Origin: VAZQ01 sp963758945
GTDB lineage: Bacteria > Pseudomonadota > Alphaproteobacteria > Rhizobiales > Xanthobacteraceae
Length of the DNA: 64,000 nt
Assembly: GCA_963758945.1 (NCBI GenBank)
Contig: CAVWXY010000006.1
Span: forward strand, 372,001-436,000
Reading direction: 5' to 3'
Of the stretch, positions 8,855 to 16,679 are shown piece by piece. Position numbers and translations under genes: made by a program. How positions within the stretch are numbered: position 1 is the first letter of the stretch; each line of letters starts with the position of its first letter. The notes below the pieces were generated by a model, which saw only the letters and a program-made list of their open reading frames with translations, searched no databases and had not been told where the DNA came from.

Positions 8855-9241
8855 ATGTCGCAGGTCAGCGTTACCATCAATGGCCGCCAGTTCCGCATGG
8901 CCTGCGAGGACGGCGAAGAGGAGCATCTCGTGCGGCTGGCGGAAGACCTCGACGCGCGGATCACGCGGCTGCGCGGGCGCTTCGGCGAAATCGGCGATAC
9001 CCGGTTGACGGTCATGGCCGCGCTCACGCTGGCCGACGAGCTCGCCGAGGTGAAGCAGAAGCTGCAGCGGCTGGAGCCCGAGCTTGCGACACTGGAGGAC
9101 GCGAGCGCCGCGTCCGCCGACCGTGCGCAGGCAACGCAGGCAGCGGTCGCCGCCGCGCTCAACGCCGCGGCCGAGCGCATCGAGGACATCACGAGAAGGC
9201 TCAATCAGACGGTCGGCGACGGCGGCGTGCCGATGGGATGA
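8855..9241 (+). CDS. zapA: Cell division protein ZapA
   Basis: A 128-residue ZapA-family protein. It starts with the family pattern SQVSVTINGRQFRMACEDGEEEHL, where the short beta-hairpin motif and the D-G-E-E residues are typical. A long helix follows (about 45-125) that would form the dimerisation coiled coil. ZapA binds FtsZ and bundles protofilaments at the division site in the cytoplasm. It lies after the DUF4164 gene and immediately before the 6S RNA and the formyl-THF cyclo-ligase gene, the common zapA-ssrS-fau order of proteobacteria. Confidence 0.9.
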   Translation: MSQVSVTINGRQFRMACEDGEEEHLVRLAEDLDARITRLRGRFGEIGDTRLTVMAALTLADELAEVKQKLQRLEPELATLEDASAASADRAQATQAAVAAALNAAAERIEDITRRLNQTVGDGGVPMG

Positions 9242-9299
9242 GCGAATTGGCCGCCTGGGTAGCGCCGTGCCCGCATCCGCACTACATTGGCGGATGCGG

Positions 9300-9455
9300 G
9301 GCTGCGAGGTGCGTCCGGAGCCATATCCCCGGGGCCTTATCGATCCTCAAGGGAGCTGTCCCTGACCGGGCTCGTGGGCTCGGACATATGGCGCCCACCT
9401 ACTTTCGTAGGGAACCCGGGATCGACGCTCCAACGGCCATCGCGGCTCCGCGCTT
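9300..9455 (+). ncRNA. ssrS: 6S RNA (approximate ends)
   Basis: The 237-bp gap between zapA and the formyl-THF cyclo-ligase gene is where proteobacteria keep 6S RNA, the regulator that mimics an open promoter and binds sigma70 RNA polymerase. The sequence matches the pattern I know from alphaproteobacterial 6S RNAs: GTCCGGAGCCATATCCCCGG, a terminal hairpin AGGGA-GCTG-TCCCT (about 9349-9362), the returning strand GGCTCGGACATATGG, and then a CCTAC-TTTC-GTAGG hairpin. The arms CCATAT/ATATGG and GTCCG/CGGAC pair. An 11-bp GC-rich hairpin just upstream (about 9270-9300) may terminate zapA transcription. The ends are estimated; the identity is fairly secure from position and sequence. Confidence 0.72.
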
Positions 9456-9478
9456 CTATTTCCTCTCGTCCCGGGTCA

Positions 9479-10063
9479 ATGGCTCCTTCCGTCGAAGATG
9501 CCAAGACGGCCATCCGCCGCGACGCGCGGGCGCTGCGCGACGCGCTGCCTCCCGACGTCCGCGCCGCCGCGGCGCAGGCGATTGCGGCGCGGGCGTTTCC
9601 GGTCGCAGTGGCGCCGGGCGTGATCGTCTCCGGCTTCATGCCGATGAAGAGCGAGATCAATCCTGTTCCGCTGATGCGCGCCCTTGCCGACGCCGGCGCA
9701 CGGCTTGCGCTGCCGGTGGTCGCCGGACGGGGGAAACCGCTCATCATGCGCGCCTATGCGCTCGGGGAGCCGCTCGCGGCAGGCGTGTGGGGCATCCGCG
9801 AGCCCAAGCCCGACGCGCCTGAGGTCTTTCCCGACATCGTGCTCGTGCCGCTCCTCGCCTTCGCGCGCAGCGGCCATCGCATCGGCTACGGCGCCGGCTA
9901 CTATGACATGACCATCACCGCCTTGCGCGCGCGCAAGACCGTCCTCGCCGTCGGAGTCGCCTTCGCTGCCCAGGAACTTGCGAGCCTGCCGACGACCCCC
10001 CGCGACGCGCGCCTCGATCTCGTGCTAACCGAGCGCGAGGTCATCGACTGTCGGGCAATGTAG
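9479..10063 (+). CDS. 5-formyltetrahydrofolate cyclo-ligase
   Basis: A 194-residue enzyme that uses ATP to convert 5-formyl-THF to 5,10-methenyl-THF in the one-carbon pool. The family signature GYGAGYYD (phosphate-binding glycine-rich loop) is seen near residue 142-149, preceded by DIVLVPLLAFARSGHRI. A PMKSEINP segment (about 57-64) belongs to the substrate pocket. The start at 9479 is the ATG that gives the family's usual length; the open frame upstream runs through the 6S RNA and is not coding. Only three bases separate it from the YmdB-type gene, so they are co-transcribed. Confidence 0.92.
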   Translation: MAPSVEDAKTAIRRDARALRDALPPDVRAAAAQAIAARAFPVAVAPGVIVSGFMPMKSEINPVPLMRALADAGARLALPVVAGRGKPLIMRAYALGEPLAAGVWGIREPKPDAPEVFPDIVLVPLLAFARSGHRIGYGAGYYDMTITALRARKTVLAVGVAFAAQELASLPTTPRDARLDLVLTEREVIDCRAM

Positions 10064-10066
10064 CGC

Positions 10067-10888
10067 ATGCGCATCCTGTTTATCGGCGACATCGTGGGCC
10101 GCAGCGGGCGCGCTGCGCTCATCGAACGCCTGCCCTCCCTGGTGCGGGACTGGAAGCTCGATTTCGTCGCGGTCAACGGCGAGAACGCCGCCGGCGGCTT
10201 CGGCATCACCGAGGCGATCTACCAGGAATTCGTCGACGCCGGCGCCGACGTGATCACCGGCGGCAACCATTCCTGGGACCAGAAGGAGGCGCTGGTCTTC
10301 ATCGAGCGCGCGCCGAAGCTCATTCGTCCGATCAATTATCCCGCCGGCACGCCCGGCCGCGGCGTCACGCTGATCGCGGCCAGGAACGGCGCCCGCGTGC
10401 TCGTCGTCAACGCCATGGGCCGCATCTTCATGGACCCGCTCGATGATCCCTTCGCCGCGGTCGAGCGCGAGCTCGCGGTCTGTCCGCTCAGGCAGGCGGC
10501 CGACGCCGTCATCATCGACATTCACGCCGAGGCGACGAGCGAGAAGCAGGCGATGGGTCACTTCTGCGACGGCCGCGCGAGCCTCGTCGTCGGCACTCAC
10601 ACCCATGCACCGACCGCCGACCACCAGATTCTTCCGCGCGGCACCGCGTTCGTGTCCGATGTCGGCATGACCGGCGACTACAATTCCATCATCGGCATGG
10701 ACAAGGACGAGCCGTTGACCCGCTTCCTGCGCAAGATTGCGGGTGCGCGCTTCGAGCCGGCGACGGGCGAGGCGACGTTGTGCGCGCTGGCCGTGGAGAC
10801 CGACGATGCCACCGGGCTCGCGCGCCGCGTCGCCGCCGTGCGCCTGGGCGGTCGGCTGGAACAGGCGCAGCCGAGCTTCTGGAACTGA
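10067..10888 (+). CDS. YmdB-family metallophosphoesterase (TIGR00282 type)
   Basis: A 273-residue calcineurin-like phosphoesterase of the YmdB family. Metal-binding residues visible: D8 in FIGDIVGRSG, E39/N40 in NGENAAGG, N67/H68 in GGNHSWDQKE, and the histidines in IDIHAE and GTHTHAPTAD. Members hydrolyse cyclic nucleotides such as 2',3'-cAMP in vitro, and in Bacillus YmdB affects biofilm and motility; the physiological substrate here is not known. Cytoplasmic, with no signal peptide. It starts three bases after the cyclo-ligase stop and is probably in the same operon. yebC follows after 118 bp. Confidence 0.9.
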   Translation: MRILFIGDIVGRSGRAALIERLPSLVRDWKLDFVAVNGENAAGGFGITEAIYQEFVDAGADVITGGNHSWDQKEALVFIERAPKLIRPINYPAGTPGRGVTLIAARNGARVLVVNAMGRIFMDPLDDPFAAVERELAVCPLRQAADAVIIDIHAEATSEKQAMGHFCDGRASLVVGTHTHAPTADHQILPRGTAFVSDVGMTGDYNSIIGMDKDEPLTRFLRKIAGARFEPATGEATLCALAVETDDATGLARRVAAVRLGGRLEQAQPSFWN

Positions 10889-11006
10889 ACCCGATATTCT
10901 GGATTTTCCTCGGGCCGCGCCCTATAACGCGCCGAAATCAATTCACCATCCGCGGCTCGCCGATCGCGCCTGATCTTGCGCGGGGCGAGGTGTCGAGGAG
11001 CGAGCC

Positions 11007-11753
11007 ATGGCCGGCCATTCCCAGTTCAAGAACATCATGCACCGCAAGGGGCGGCAGGATGCGGCGAAATCCAAGCTGTTCGGAAAGCTCGCGCGCGAAA
11101 TCACCGTCTCGGCGAAGCTGGGGTTGCCCGACCCGGCCATGAATCCGCGCCTGCGTGCGGCCATGCTTGCCGCCCGCGCCGAGAACATGCCGAAGGACAA
11201 CATCGACCGCGCGATCAAGAAGGCGGCCGGCGGCGACGCCGAGAGCTACGACGAAATCCGCTACGAGGGCTACGGACCCGGCGGCGTCGCGGTCATCGTC
11301 GAGGTTTTGACCGACAACCGCAACCGCACCGCCGGCGAGGTGCGCGCGACCTTCGCCAAATCCGGCGGCAACCTCGCCGAGACCGGCGCGGTCTCCTTCA
11401 TGTTCGATCACGTCGGAGTGGTCGAGTACGATGCCGAAGCCGCGAGTGCCGACGCCATGTTGGAGGCCGCGATCGAGGCGGGTGCGGACGACGTGGTCTC
11501 GAATGAGGGCGGGCACGAAATCTACACGGCACAGGACCAGCTGCGCGACGTGGCGAAGGCGTTGGAGACGAAATTCGGCGAGCCGCGCAAGGCGGCCCTG
11601 GTGTGGAAGCCGCAGAACACCGTCGCAGTCAACGACGAGCAGGGCGAGAAGCTGTTCAGGCTGATCGAAACGCTCAACGAGCACGACGACGTGCAGAACG
11701 TCTACGCCAATTTCGAGGTCTCGGACGCGCTGATGCAGAAGCTGGGGGCGTGA
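11007..11753 (+). CDS. YebC/PmpR-family regulatory protein
   Basis: A 248-residue protein of full family length. The N-terminal MAGHSQFKNIMHRKGRQDA and the PKDNIDRAIKKA helix are diagnostic, as is YEGYGPGG around residue 88-95. YebC proteins have been described as transcriptional regulators and, for some paralogs, as translation factors that relieve ribosome stalling at proline stretches; which applies here cannot be told. A purine-rich Shine-Dalgarno (GAGGAG) precedes the ATG. It ends seven bases before the stop of the convergent LVIVD-repeat gene, and no terminator hairpin is visible between them. Confidence 0.93.
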   Translation: MAGHSQFKNIMHRKGRQDAAKSKLFGKLAREITVSAKLGLPDPAMNPRLRAAMLAARAENMPKDNIDRAIKKAAGGDAESYDEIRYEGYGPGGVAVIVEVLTDNRNRTAGEVRATFAKSGGNLAETGAVSFMFDHVGVVEYDAEAASADAMLEAAIEAGADDVVSNEGGHEIYTAQDQLRDVAKALETKFGEPRKAALVWKPQNTVAVNDEQGEKLFRLIETLNEHDDVQNVYANFEVSDALMQKLGA

Positions 11754-11759
11754 TCGCGG

Positions 11760-13016
11760 TCAGCCGCCATATTCCAGGATGAACAGCCCGGCATTGTAGT
11801 CGGTGCTGTAGGCCAGGCCGTTCCTGTCCACGAACACGTCCGCCGATTGGATGACGCGGGCGCGCCCCGGCCTGTGATCCATCATGCGCGCCGGCGCCGG
11901 CGGCACCCAAGCTGCGACCTCGTCCGGGCGGTACTGGTCGCGAATGTCGAACACCCGTACTCCGGCGTTCTGGTAGGTCGCGAAGATCAGCTCGGAGCTG
12001 ACGAAACTGCCGGGGCGATTTTCGTGGATGTTGTGCGGCCCGAAGTGCCCCCCTTTGGCGGCGTAATCGGCCTCCGACGGCGTCGGAAAGGTCGCCATGC
12101 TCACCGGGTTGGCGGGGTCGCGGTTGTCGAATACCCAGATCAGCTTCAGTCCGTCCTCTTGGTGGTCGAGCACCGCCTCATCGAGCACCACCAGCAATTG
12201 GCGATCCGGCAGCGGCAGGCAGTTGTGCGTTCCGCCGCCGAACGGCGGGCACCAGTTGCGGTGGACGATGAGCTTCGGCTTTTCGCGGTCCGCGACGTTG
12301 ATCACGACCATGCCGGCGTCGCGCCAGGCGGCATAGGCGGTGTCGCCGTCAACGATGGCATGGTGCAAGCCGTAGCGGCTGCCGGCGGGCCAGCTCGGCG
12401 TCTCGCCGGCAGCGAGGTTCATTCCTGGAATCCAGTAGCGGCCGGCCGCGCGCGGCTTCGTCGGGTCGGCCAAGTCGACGGTCATGAAGATGTAGTCGGT
12501 AAAGCCGTCGAGCAGCGCCGAAACATAAGCCCAGCGTCCGCCGACGTACCAGATGCGGTGAATGCCGCCGCCGTCGACCGGCATGAAGCCGATACGGCGC
12601 GGTCTCGCCGGCTGGGAAATGTCGTAGATCGCAAGCCCGGCCGTCCAATCGTGCGTCGCGCTCGTCGCCTGTGCCGTGCCGACGATGGTGCCGAGCTGAC
12701 CGCGGTAATAGGCGCGCTCGTCGGCGAACTCGGCTGCGGCGAACATGTCCTTGGCATTGATGACCAGGAGCAGGTCGTCGTGGGTCTGGAGATGGATGTT
12801 CCAAGTCCCGGGCGGAGCGGCGAGATACTCGACCGCGCGCGGATTCGTGGGGTCGCGCACGTCGACGATGCTGAACCCTTTCGAAAACATGTGCCCGACA
12901 TAAGCGTAGCCGCGGTGCACCATGATCTGGACGCCATCGGGCCGGCCGCCCTGATCGCAATAGCCGACGAGGCGCATGTTGCGCGCATACTCGGGGCTGG
13001 ACAGCTCCAGGCTCAT
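11760..13016 (-). CDS. LVIVD-repeat beta-propeller protein
   Basis: A 418-residue protein with several copies of an LVIVD-like strand pattern followed by D-x-x-x-P-x-x-P: GFSIVDVRDPTNPR, LAIYDISQPARPR, FMTVDLADPTKPR, MVVINVADREKPK, IWVFDNRDPANPV and VRVFDIRDQYRP. Such repeats build a beta-propeller. No signal peptide is seen, so a cytoplasmic location is likely. No catalytic residues were recognised, though His-rich turns (GHFGPHNIHENRPG) recall metal or substrate binding. Its ATG overlaps the stop of the FAD monooxygenase gene by four bases, so the two are translationally coupled and probably act in the same pathway. The substrate is unknown. Confidence 0.75.
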   Translation of the reverse strand: MSLELSSPEYARNMRLVGYCDQGGRPDGVQIMVHRGYAYVGHMFSKGFSIVDVRDPTNPRAVEYLAAPPGTWNIHLQTHDDLLLVINAKDMFAAAEFADERAYYRGQLGTIVGTAQATSATHDWTAGLAIYDISQPARPRRIGFMPVDGGGIHRIWYVGGRWAYVSALLDGFTDYIFMTVDLADPTKPRAAGRYWIPGMNLAAGETPSWPAGSRYGLHHAIVDGDTAYAAWRDAGMVVINVADREKPKLIVHRNWCPPFGGGTHNCLPLPDRQLLVVLDEAVLDHQEDGLKLIWVFDNRDPANPVSMATFPTPSEADYAAKGGHFGPHNIHENRPGSFVSSELIFATYQNAGVRVFDIRDQYRPDEVAAWVPPAPARMMDHRPGRARVIQSADVFVDRNGLAYSTDYNAGLFILEYGG

Positions 13017-14254
13017 CGATGCGCGGCGAGGAAGTTGGGAACCGCGATCCAGTCCATCATGGCTTCGTATTCCTGCAGCAGCTTACACATCCTGCGATCC
13101 TCGTCGGTCTTGAGATCGACGCCGAGGTGGGTGCCGAGCTTGCGGCCGTGCAGCACGATGCGCTCGCCGATGGGCTGGCGCACGGCATTGTAGGCGGCGA
13201 GCGCCGAGTCGATGTCGTCGTGGGCGGCGAGCGCTTGCGCGAGCGCCTGCGCATCGCCGCCGGCCTTGGCGACGCCGAAGCCCATATGCGGGCGCGACGA
13301 CGATCCGGCATCGCCCACCAGCGCGACCCGTCCAAACACGATGCGAGGTGCGGAGAAGTCATAGATCGGCGTGAAGAACGGCCGCTCGATGTTGCGCAGA
13401 CAATCGACGAAGGCGGGCGGCATGATTCTTTCGGCATCCGCTCGCATGTGTGCGATGAGGTCCTTGCGGATGAGCGGCGGCGGCACCGAGTATTCGTGCT
13501 GATGGCCGTTTTCGTCGACACACATGTCCTTCAGCGTCTGCGCGTCGCCGACACGGTACCAGATGAAGTTGTAGCGCCTGTGGCCGGGCCGCAAGTCGTT
13601 GTTGAGCCCCGAGATCGGGTAGCCGATCACCTGCTGGCGTTCAGGCAGGAAGAACGCGAAGTAGGGGAAGATGCTCTCGAGCGTCGCCGGAGCGAGATCG
13701 CCCTCGTTGGGCGCGCCGCGCCAGATGTAGTAGCCGGAATAGATAGGCTGCACGTCGGGCGCGACCTGCGCGCGGACACCGGAGCGGATGCCGTCGCCGC
13801 CCACCAGCAAGTCGGCGTGCTCGACGCGGCCCTCGGCGAAATGGACACGGACGCCTCGCCCCTCCGCCTCGAGGCGCTGAAAGGTGTGACGGAGGTGGTA
13901 GTGCGCAGGATCGATGGTCTCGCGCAACAGCCGTTGCAGCCGGTCCCAGGAAGTCAGGATTTGCCGCAGTGGACGTTCGCCGATGACGCGGCCTTGCCGG
14001 TCGATGGTGATGCGCTTGGGGACCTCGATGCCAAGATCGCGCGTGCCGGCGCCGCTTTGCTCCAGCGCTTCCAGCAATTCGGGATGGGTCGTGATCCCGG
14101 CGCCGCGGCCGACGAGCTCGATGGGCGAGCGTTCGAACACGTCGACGTCCCAGCCGATCCGGCGCAGGAACGCCGCGGTGAACAGGCCCGACATCGAGCC
14201 TCCGACGATGACGGCACGCCGGCTGGACGAGGCTGCCATGGGATCACCCGGCAT
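13013..14254 (-). CDS. FAD-dependent aromatic-ring-type monooxygenase
   Basis: A 413-residue class A flavoprotein monooxygenase. The dinucleotide-binding fold begins at VIVGGSMSGLFTA (a GGSxxG variant) with the ribose-binding Glu in VFERS. The middle DG-motif region reads LLVGGDGIRSGVRAQV. The FAD-phosphate GD motif is GRVALVGDAGSSSRPHMGFG. The RPH segment resembles the 2,6-dihydroxypyridine/salicylate hydroxylase branch, which hydroxylates aromatic rings with NAD(P)H and O2. The actual substrate is not known. It is the first gene of a two-gene unit with the LVIVD protein (ATGA overlap) and is divergent from ruvC. Confidence 0.85.
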   Translation of the reverse strand: MPGDPMAASSSRRAVIVGGSMSGLFTAAFLRRIGWDVDVFERSPIELVGRGAGITTHPELLEALEQSGAGTRDLGIEVPKRITIDRQGRVIGERPLRQILTSWDRLQRLLRETIDPAHYHLRHTFQRLEAEGRGVRVHFAEGRVEHADLLVGGDGIRSGVRAQVAPDVQPIYSGYYIWRGAPNEGDLAPATLESIFPYFAFFLPERQQVIGYPISGLNNDLRPGHRRYNFIWYRVGDAQTLKDMCVDENGHQHEYSVPPPLIRKDLIAHMRADAERIMPPAFVDCLRNIERPFFTPIYDFSAPRIVFGRVALVGDAGSSSRPHMGFGVAKAGGDAQALAQALAAHDDIDSALAAYNAVRQPIGERIVLHGRKLGTHLGVDLKTDEDRRMCKLLQEYEAMMDWIAVPNFLAAHR

Positions 14255-14370
14255 CTTGATGCCGCGAGACCTTAACCGCCCGGCCTCGCGACGGCCAGCG
14301 GCCGAGCCGGCGCGATGCGAACGATACCGGCCTAGGCGCCGCGTGCCGCCGGGGCTATCAACGCAGGGTC

Positions 14371-14877
14371 ATGCGCTCCCCGATTCGCATACTCGGCATC
14401 GATCCCGGGCTGCGCCGCACCGGCTGGGGGGTGGTGGCGGTCGAAGGCAATCGACTGAGCTTCCTCGCCTGCGGCTCGCTCGCGACCGACGAGCGCGCCG
14501 CCCTTGCCATGCGGCTCCTTGCCATCCACGACGGCTTGCGCCAAGTCGTCGAAGCGCATGCGCCGCACGAGGCGGCGGTGGAGGCGACCTTCGTCAACAA
14601 GGACGCGTCCGCGACCCTCAAGCTCGGCCAGGCGCGCGGCATCGCGATGCTGGTGCCCGCGCTCGCCGGCCTGTCGGTCGCCGAATACGCCCCCAACCTG
14701 GTGAAAAAAACCATCGTCGGCGCCGGCCATGGCGAAAAAGCGCAAATCCGCATGATGATCGGTGTGTTGCTGCCGAAGGCCGATCCGCAATCCGACGACG
14801 CGGCGGATGCGCTCGCGATCGCGGTATGCCATGCGCATCATCGCCAGAGTTTGGCACGCAAGGTGGCGGCGCGCTGA
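14371..14877 (+). CDS. ruvC: Crossover junction endodeoxyribonuclease RuvC
   Basis: A 168-residue Holliday-junction resolvase. The RNase H-like catalytic acids are in place: D11 in ILGIDPGLRRTG, the Glu in AAVEATFVNKD, and the Asp pair in QSDDAADALAIA. KLGQARG and the EYAPNLVKK strand are typical. It cuts symmetric strands at junctions that RuvAB migrates. It heads the ruvC-lysE-ruvA-deaminase-ruvB run, where two unrelated genes are inserted between the resolvasome genes. Standard start; the ATG is in front of the first conserved strand. Confidence 0.95.
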   Translation: MRSPIRILGIDPGLRRTGWGVVAVEGNRLSFLACGSLATDERAALAMRLLAIHDGLRQVVEAHAPHEAAVEATFVNKDASATLKLGQARGIAMLVPALAGLSVAEYAPNLVKKTIVGAGHGEKAQIRMMIGVLLPKADPQSDDAADALAIAVCHAHHRQSLARKVAAR

Positions 14878-14978
14878 TGTGGACGGCTGCGCCGCAAGCA
14901 AGTTGGTCGTGATGGCGGCTGTCGCCGCCGACCAGGGTTGAATAGATTGCCGCATGGGCTGTTTCGAGGGATATCGCG

Positions 14979-15593
14979 ATGGAGCTTGCTGCGCTCGTCC
15001 TTTTCGCCGGCACGTTGCTCGTGGCTGCGGCATCGCCGGGCCCCGGCATAGCCGCGCTTGTCGCGCAGGTGGTCGGCAAGGGCCCCGAGAGCGCCCCCGC
15101 CTTCGCCGCCGGTCTCATCCTGGGCGATCTCATCTGGCTCGCCGTCGCGATCCTCGGCCTCTCCGTCGTGGTGCAGACGTTCCACGAGATTTTTCTCATC
15201 ATCAAATATGTCGGTGCCGCCTATCTCGTCTATCTGGCCTACCGCATGTGGACGGTACCGCTCGAAGCGCGCGAACTTGCGGCCGTCGGGCGCCGCGACG
15301 GCCACGCGCGTCTGTTCCTCGCCGGGTTTGCGGTCACGTTGGGGAATCCCAAGGTGGTGGCATTCTATCTTGCACTGCTGCCGAGCCTCATCGACCTTCC
15401 GCGTGTCGGCCTCCTCGGCTATGTCGAGCTTGCGAGCATCAGCGTCGTTGTTTTGACCGTCGTGTTCGGGGTTTACGCCGTCGCCGCGGCCCGCGCCCGT
15501 GCCTTGTTCCGCAGCCCGCGTGGCATGCGGCTCCTCAACCGCACCGGCGGCACCTTGATGGCGGGGGCCGCCGTGGCGGTGGCGACCAAATAG
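14979..15593 (+). CDS. LysE/RhtB-family amino-acid exporter
   Basis: A 204-residue inner-membrane protein with about six hydrophobic segments. The family N-terminus is seen as VAAASPGPGIAALVAQVVGKG, followed by the GLILGDLIWL helix, YLAYRMW, and the conserved GFAVTLGNPKVVAFYLALLP segment. LysE/RhtB proteins export amino acids or their analogues using the proton gradient; the substrate cannot be told. It begins 101 bp after ruvC and ends seven bases before ruvA, so it is probably transcribed with the ruv genes although its function is unrelated. Confidence 0.88.
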   Translation: MELAALVLFAGTLLVAAASPGPGIAALVAQVVGKGPESAPAFAAGLILGDLIWLAVAILGLSVVVQTFHEIFLIIKYVGAAYLVYLAYRMWTVPLEARELAAVGRRDGHARLFLAGFAVTLGNPKVVAFYLALLPSLIDLPRVGLLGYVELASISVVVLTVVFGVYAVAAARARALFRSPRGMRLLNRTGGTLMAGAAVAVATK

Positions 15594-15600
15594 GCTCGAT

Positions 15601-16218
15601 ATGATCGGCAAGCTCAACGGCATCATCGACAGCTATGGGGAGGATTTCATCGTCCTGGACGTCAACGGCGTCGGCTATCTCGTGCACTGCTCGGCGCGCA
15701 CGCTGCAGGAACTGCCGGGCGTCGGCGAGCCTGCCACGCTGTCGATCGAAACCCACGTGCGCGAGGACCAGATCAGATTGTTCGGCTTCCGCAGCGACGT
15801 CGAGCGCGAATGGTTCCGCCTGCTGCAGACGGTGCAGGGCGTGGGTGCGAAGGTCGCGCTCTCGGTGTTGGGCACGCTCAAGCCAGGCGATCTCGCGTCC
15901 GCCATCGCCATGCGCGACAAGGCCATGATCGCACGCGCGCCCGGCGTCGGAGCCAAAGTCGCCGAGCGTATCGTCACCGAGTTGCGCGACAAGGCGCCGG
16001 CCTACGCCGATGTCGATCCGGCGGTGATCCGGCTCTCCGGCGCGGTCGAGGACCGGCGCGCGCCGCAGCCGCTTGCAGATGCGGTCTCGGCGCTGGTCAA
16101 TCTCGGCTACGGCCAGCCGCAGGCCGCCGCCGCCATCGCCGCCGCCGCACGCAGCGCGGGCGAGGGGGCGGATGCGGCGCGATTGATCCGGCTTGGATTG
16201 AAGGAGCTCGCGAAATGA
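15601..16218 (+). CDS. ruvA: Holliday junction branch migration protein RuvA
   Basis: A 205-residue RuvA. The N-terminal OB-fold domain starts MIGKLNGIIDSYGEDFIVLDV. The two helix-hairpin-helix motifs appear as QGVGAKVALSVLG and PGVGAKVAERIV. A flexible acidic/Ala-rich linker leads to the C-terminal domain (about 155-205, ALVNLGYGQPQA) that binds RuvB. RuvA tetramers clamp the four-way junction and load RuvB. It starts seven bases after the lysE-like stop and is followed by the deaminase gene after 19 bp. Confidence 0.95.
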   Translation: MIGKLNGIIDSYGEDFIVLDVNGVGYLVHCSARTLQELPGVGEPATLSIETHVREDQIRLFGFRSDVEREWFRLLQTVQGVGAKVALSVLGTLKPGDLASAIAMRDKAMIARAPGVGAKVAERIVTELRDKAPAYADVDPAVIRLSGAVEDRRAPQPLADAVSALVNLGYGQPQAAAAIAAAARSAGEGADAARLIRLGLKELAK

Positions 16219-16237
16219 CCGACGTGGACTTCGTTCG

Positions 16238-16660
16238 ATGCTGAGCGCGCGCGACCAGGAGCTGATCGCCGCCGCGAGCGAGGCGATCAAGCGGCGCTAC
16301 CGCAACGACTGGCAGGAGGTCGGGGCGGCGCTGCGCACGCGCGACGGACGCATCTATGCCGGGGTCAATCTCGACGCCTATCTGGGGCGCATGGCGGTAT
16401 GCGCGGAGGCGGTGGCGCTCGGGCAGGCGGTGACCGAGACCGGCGAGACCGGGATCGAGACCATCGTGGCGGTGCGCCATCCCGAGCCCGGCGACAAGGA
16501 TCAGGCCATCGTCGTTGTGTCGCCATGCGGAAGCTGCCGCGAGCTGATCTGGGACTACGACCGCAATGCCCGCGTGATCGTGCCCAGCGCCAACGGCCCT
16601 GCCATCGCCGCCATCGGCGAGTTGCTGCCCAACAAGTACAGTCGGGAGCGCACGCTGTGA
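16238..16660 (+). CDS. Cytidine/blasticidin-S deaminase-like zinc enzyme
   Basis: A 140-residue protein with the zinc-deaminase signature: CAEAVALGQ (cysteine ligand and catalytic Glu, in place of the HAE form) near residue 52-60 and SPCGSCRELIWDY near 90-102 with two further cysteine ligands. The length fits single-domain tetrameric cytidine or blasticidin-S deaminases. It would hydrolytically deaminate a free cytosine nucleoside or an analogue. The pattern is closer to blasticidin-S-type and CDD-like proteins than to dCMP deaminases, but the substrate is not shown. It lies between ruvA (19 bp) and ruvB (19 bp). Confidence 0.8.
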   Translation: MLSARDQELIAAASEAIKRRYRNDWQEVGAALRTRDGRIYAGVNLDAYLGRMAVCAEAVALGQAVTETGETGIETIVAVRHPEPGDKDQAIVVVSPCGSCRELIWDYDRNARVIVPSANGPAIAAIGELLPNKYSRERTL

Positions 16661-16679
16661 GGATCGTTCCTTGAGCTCG

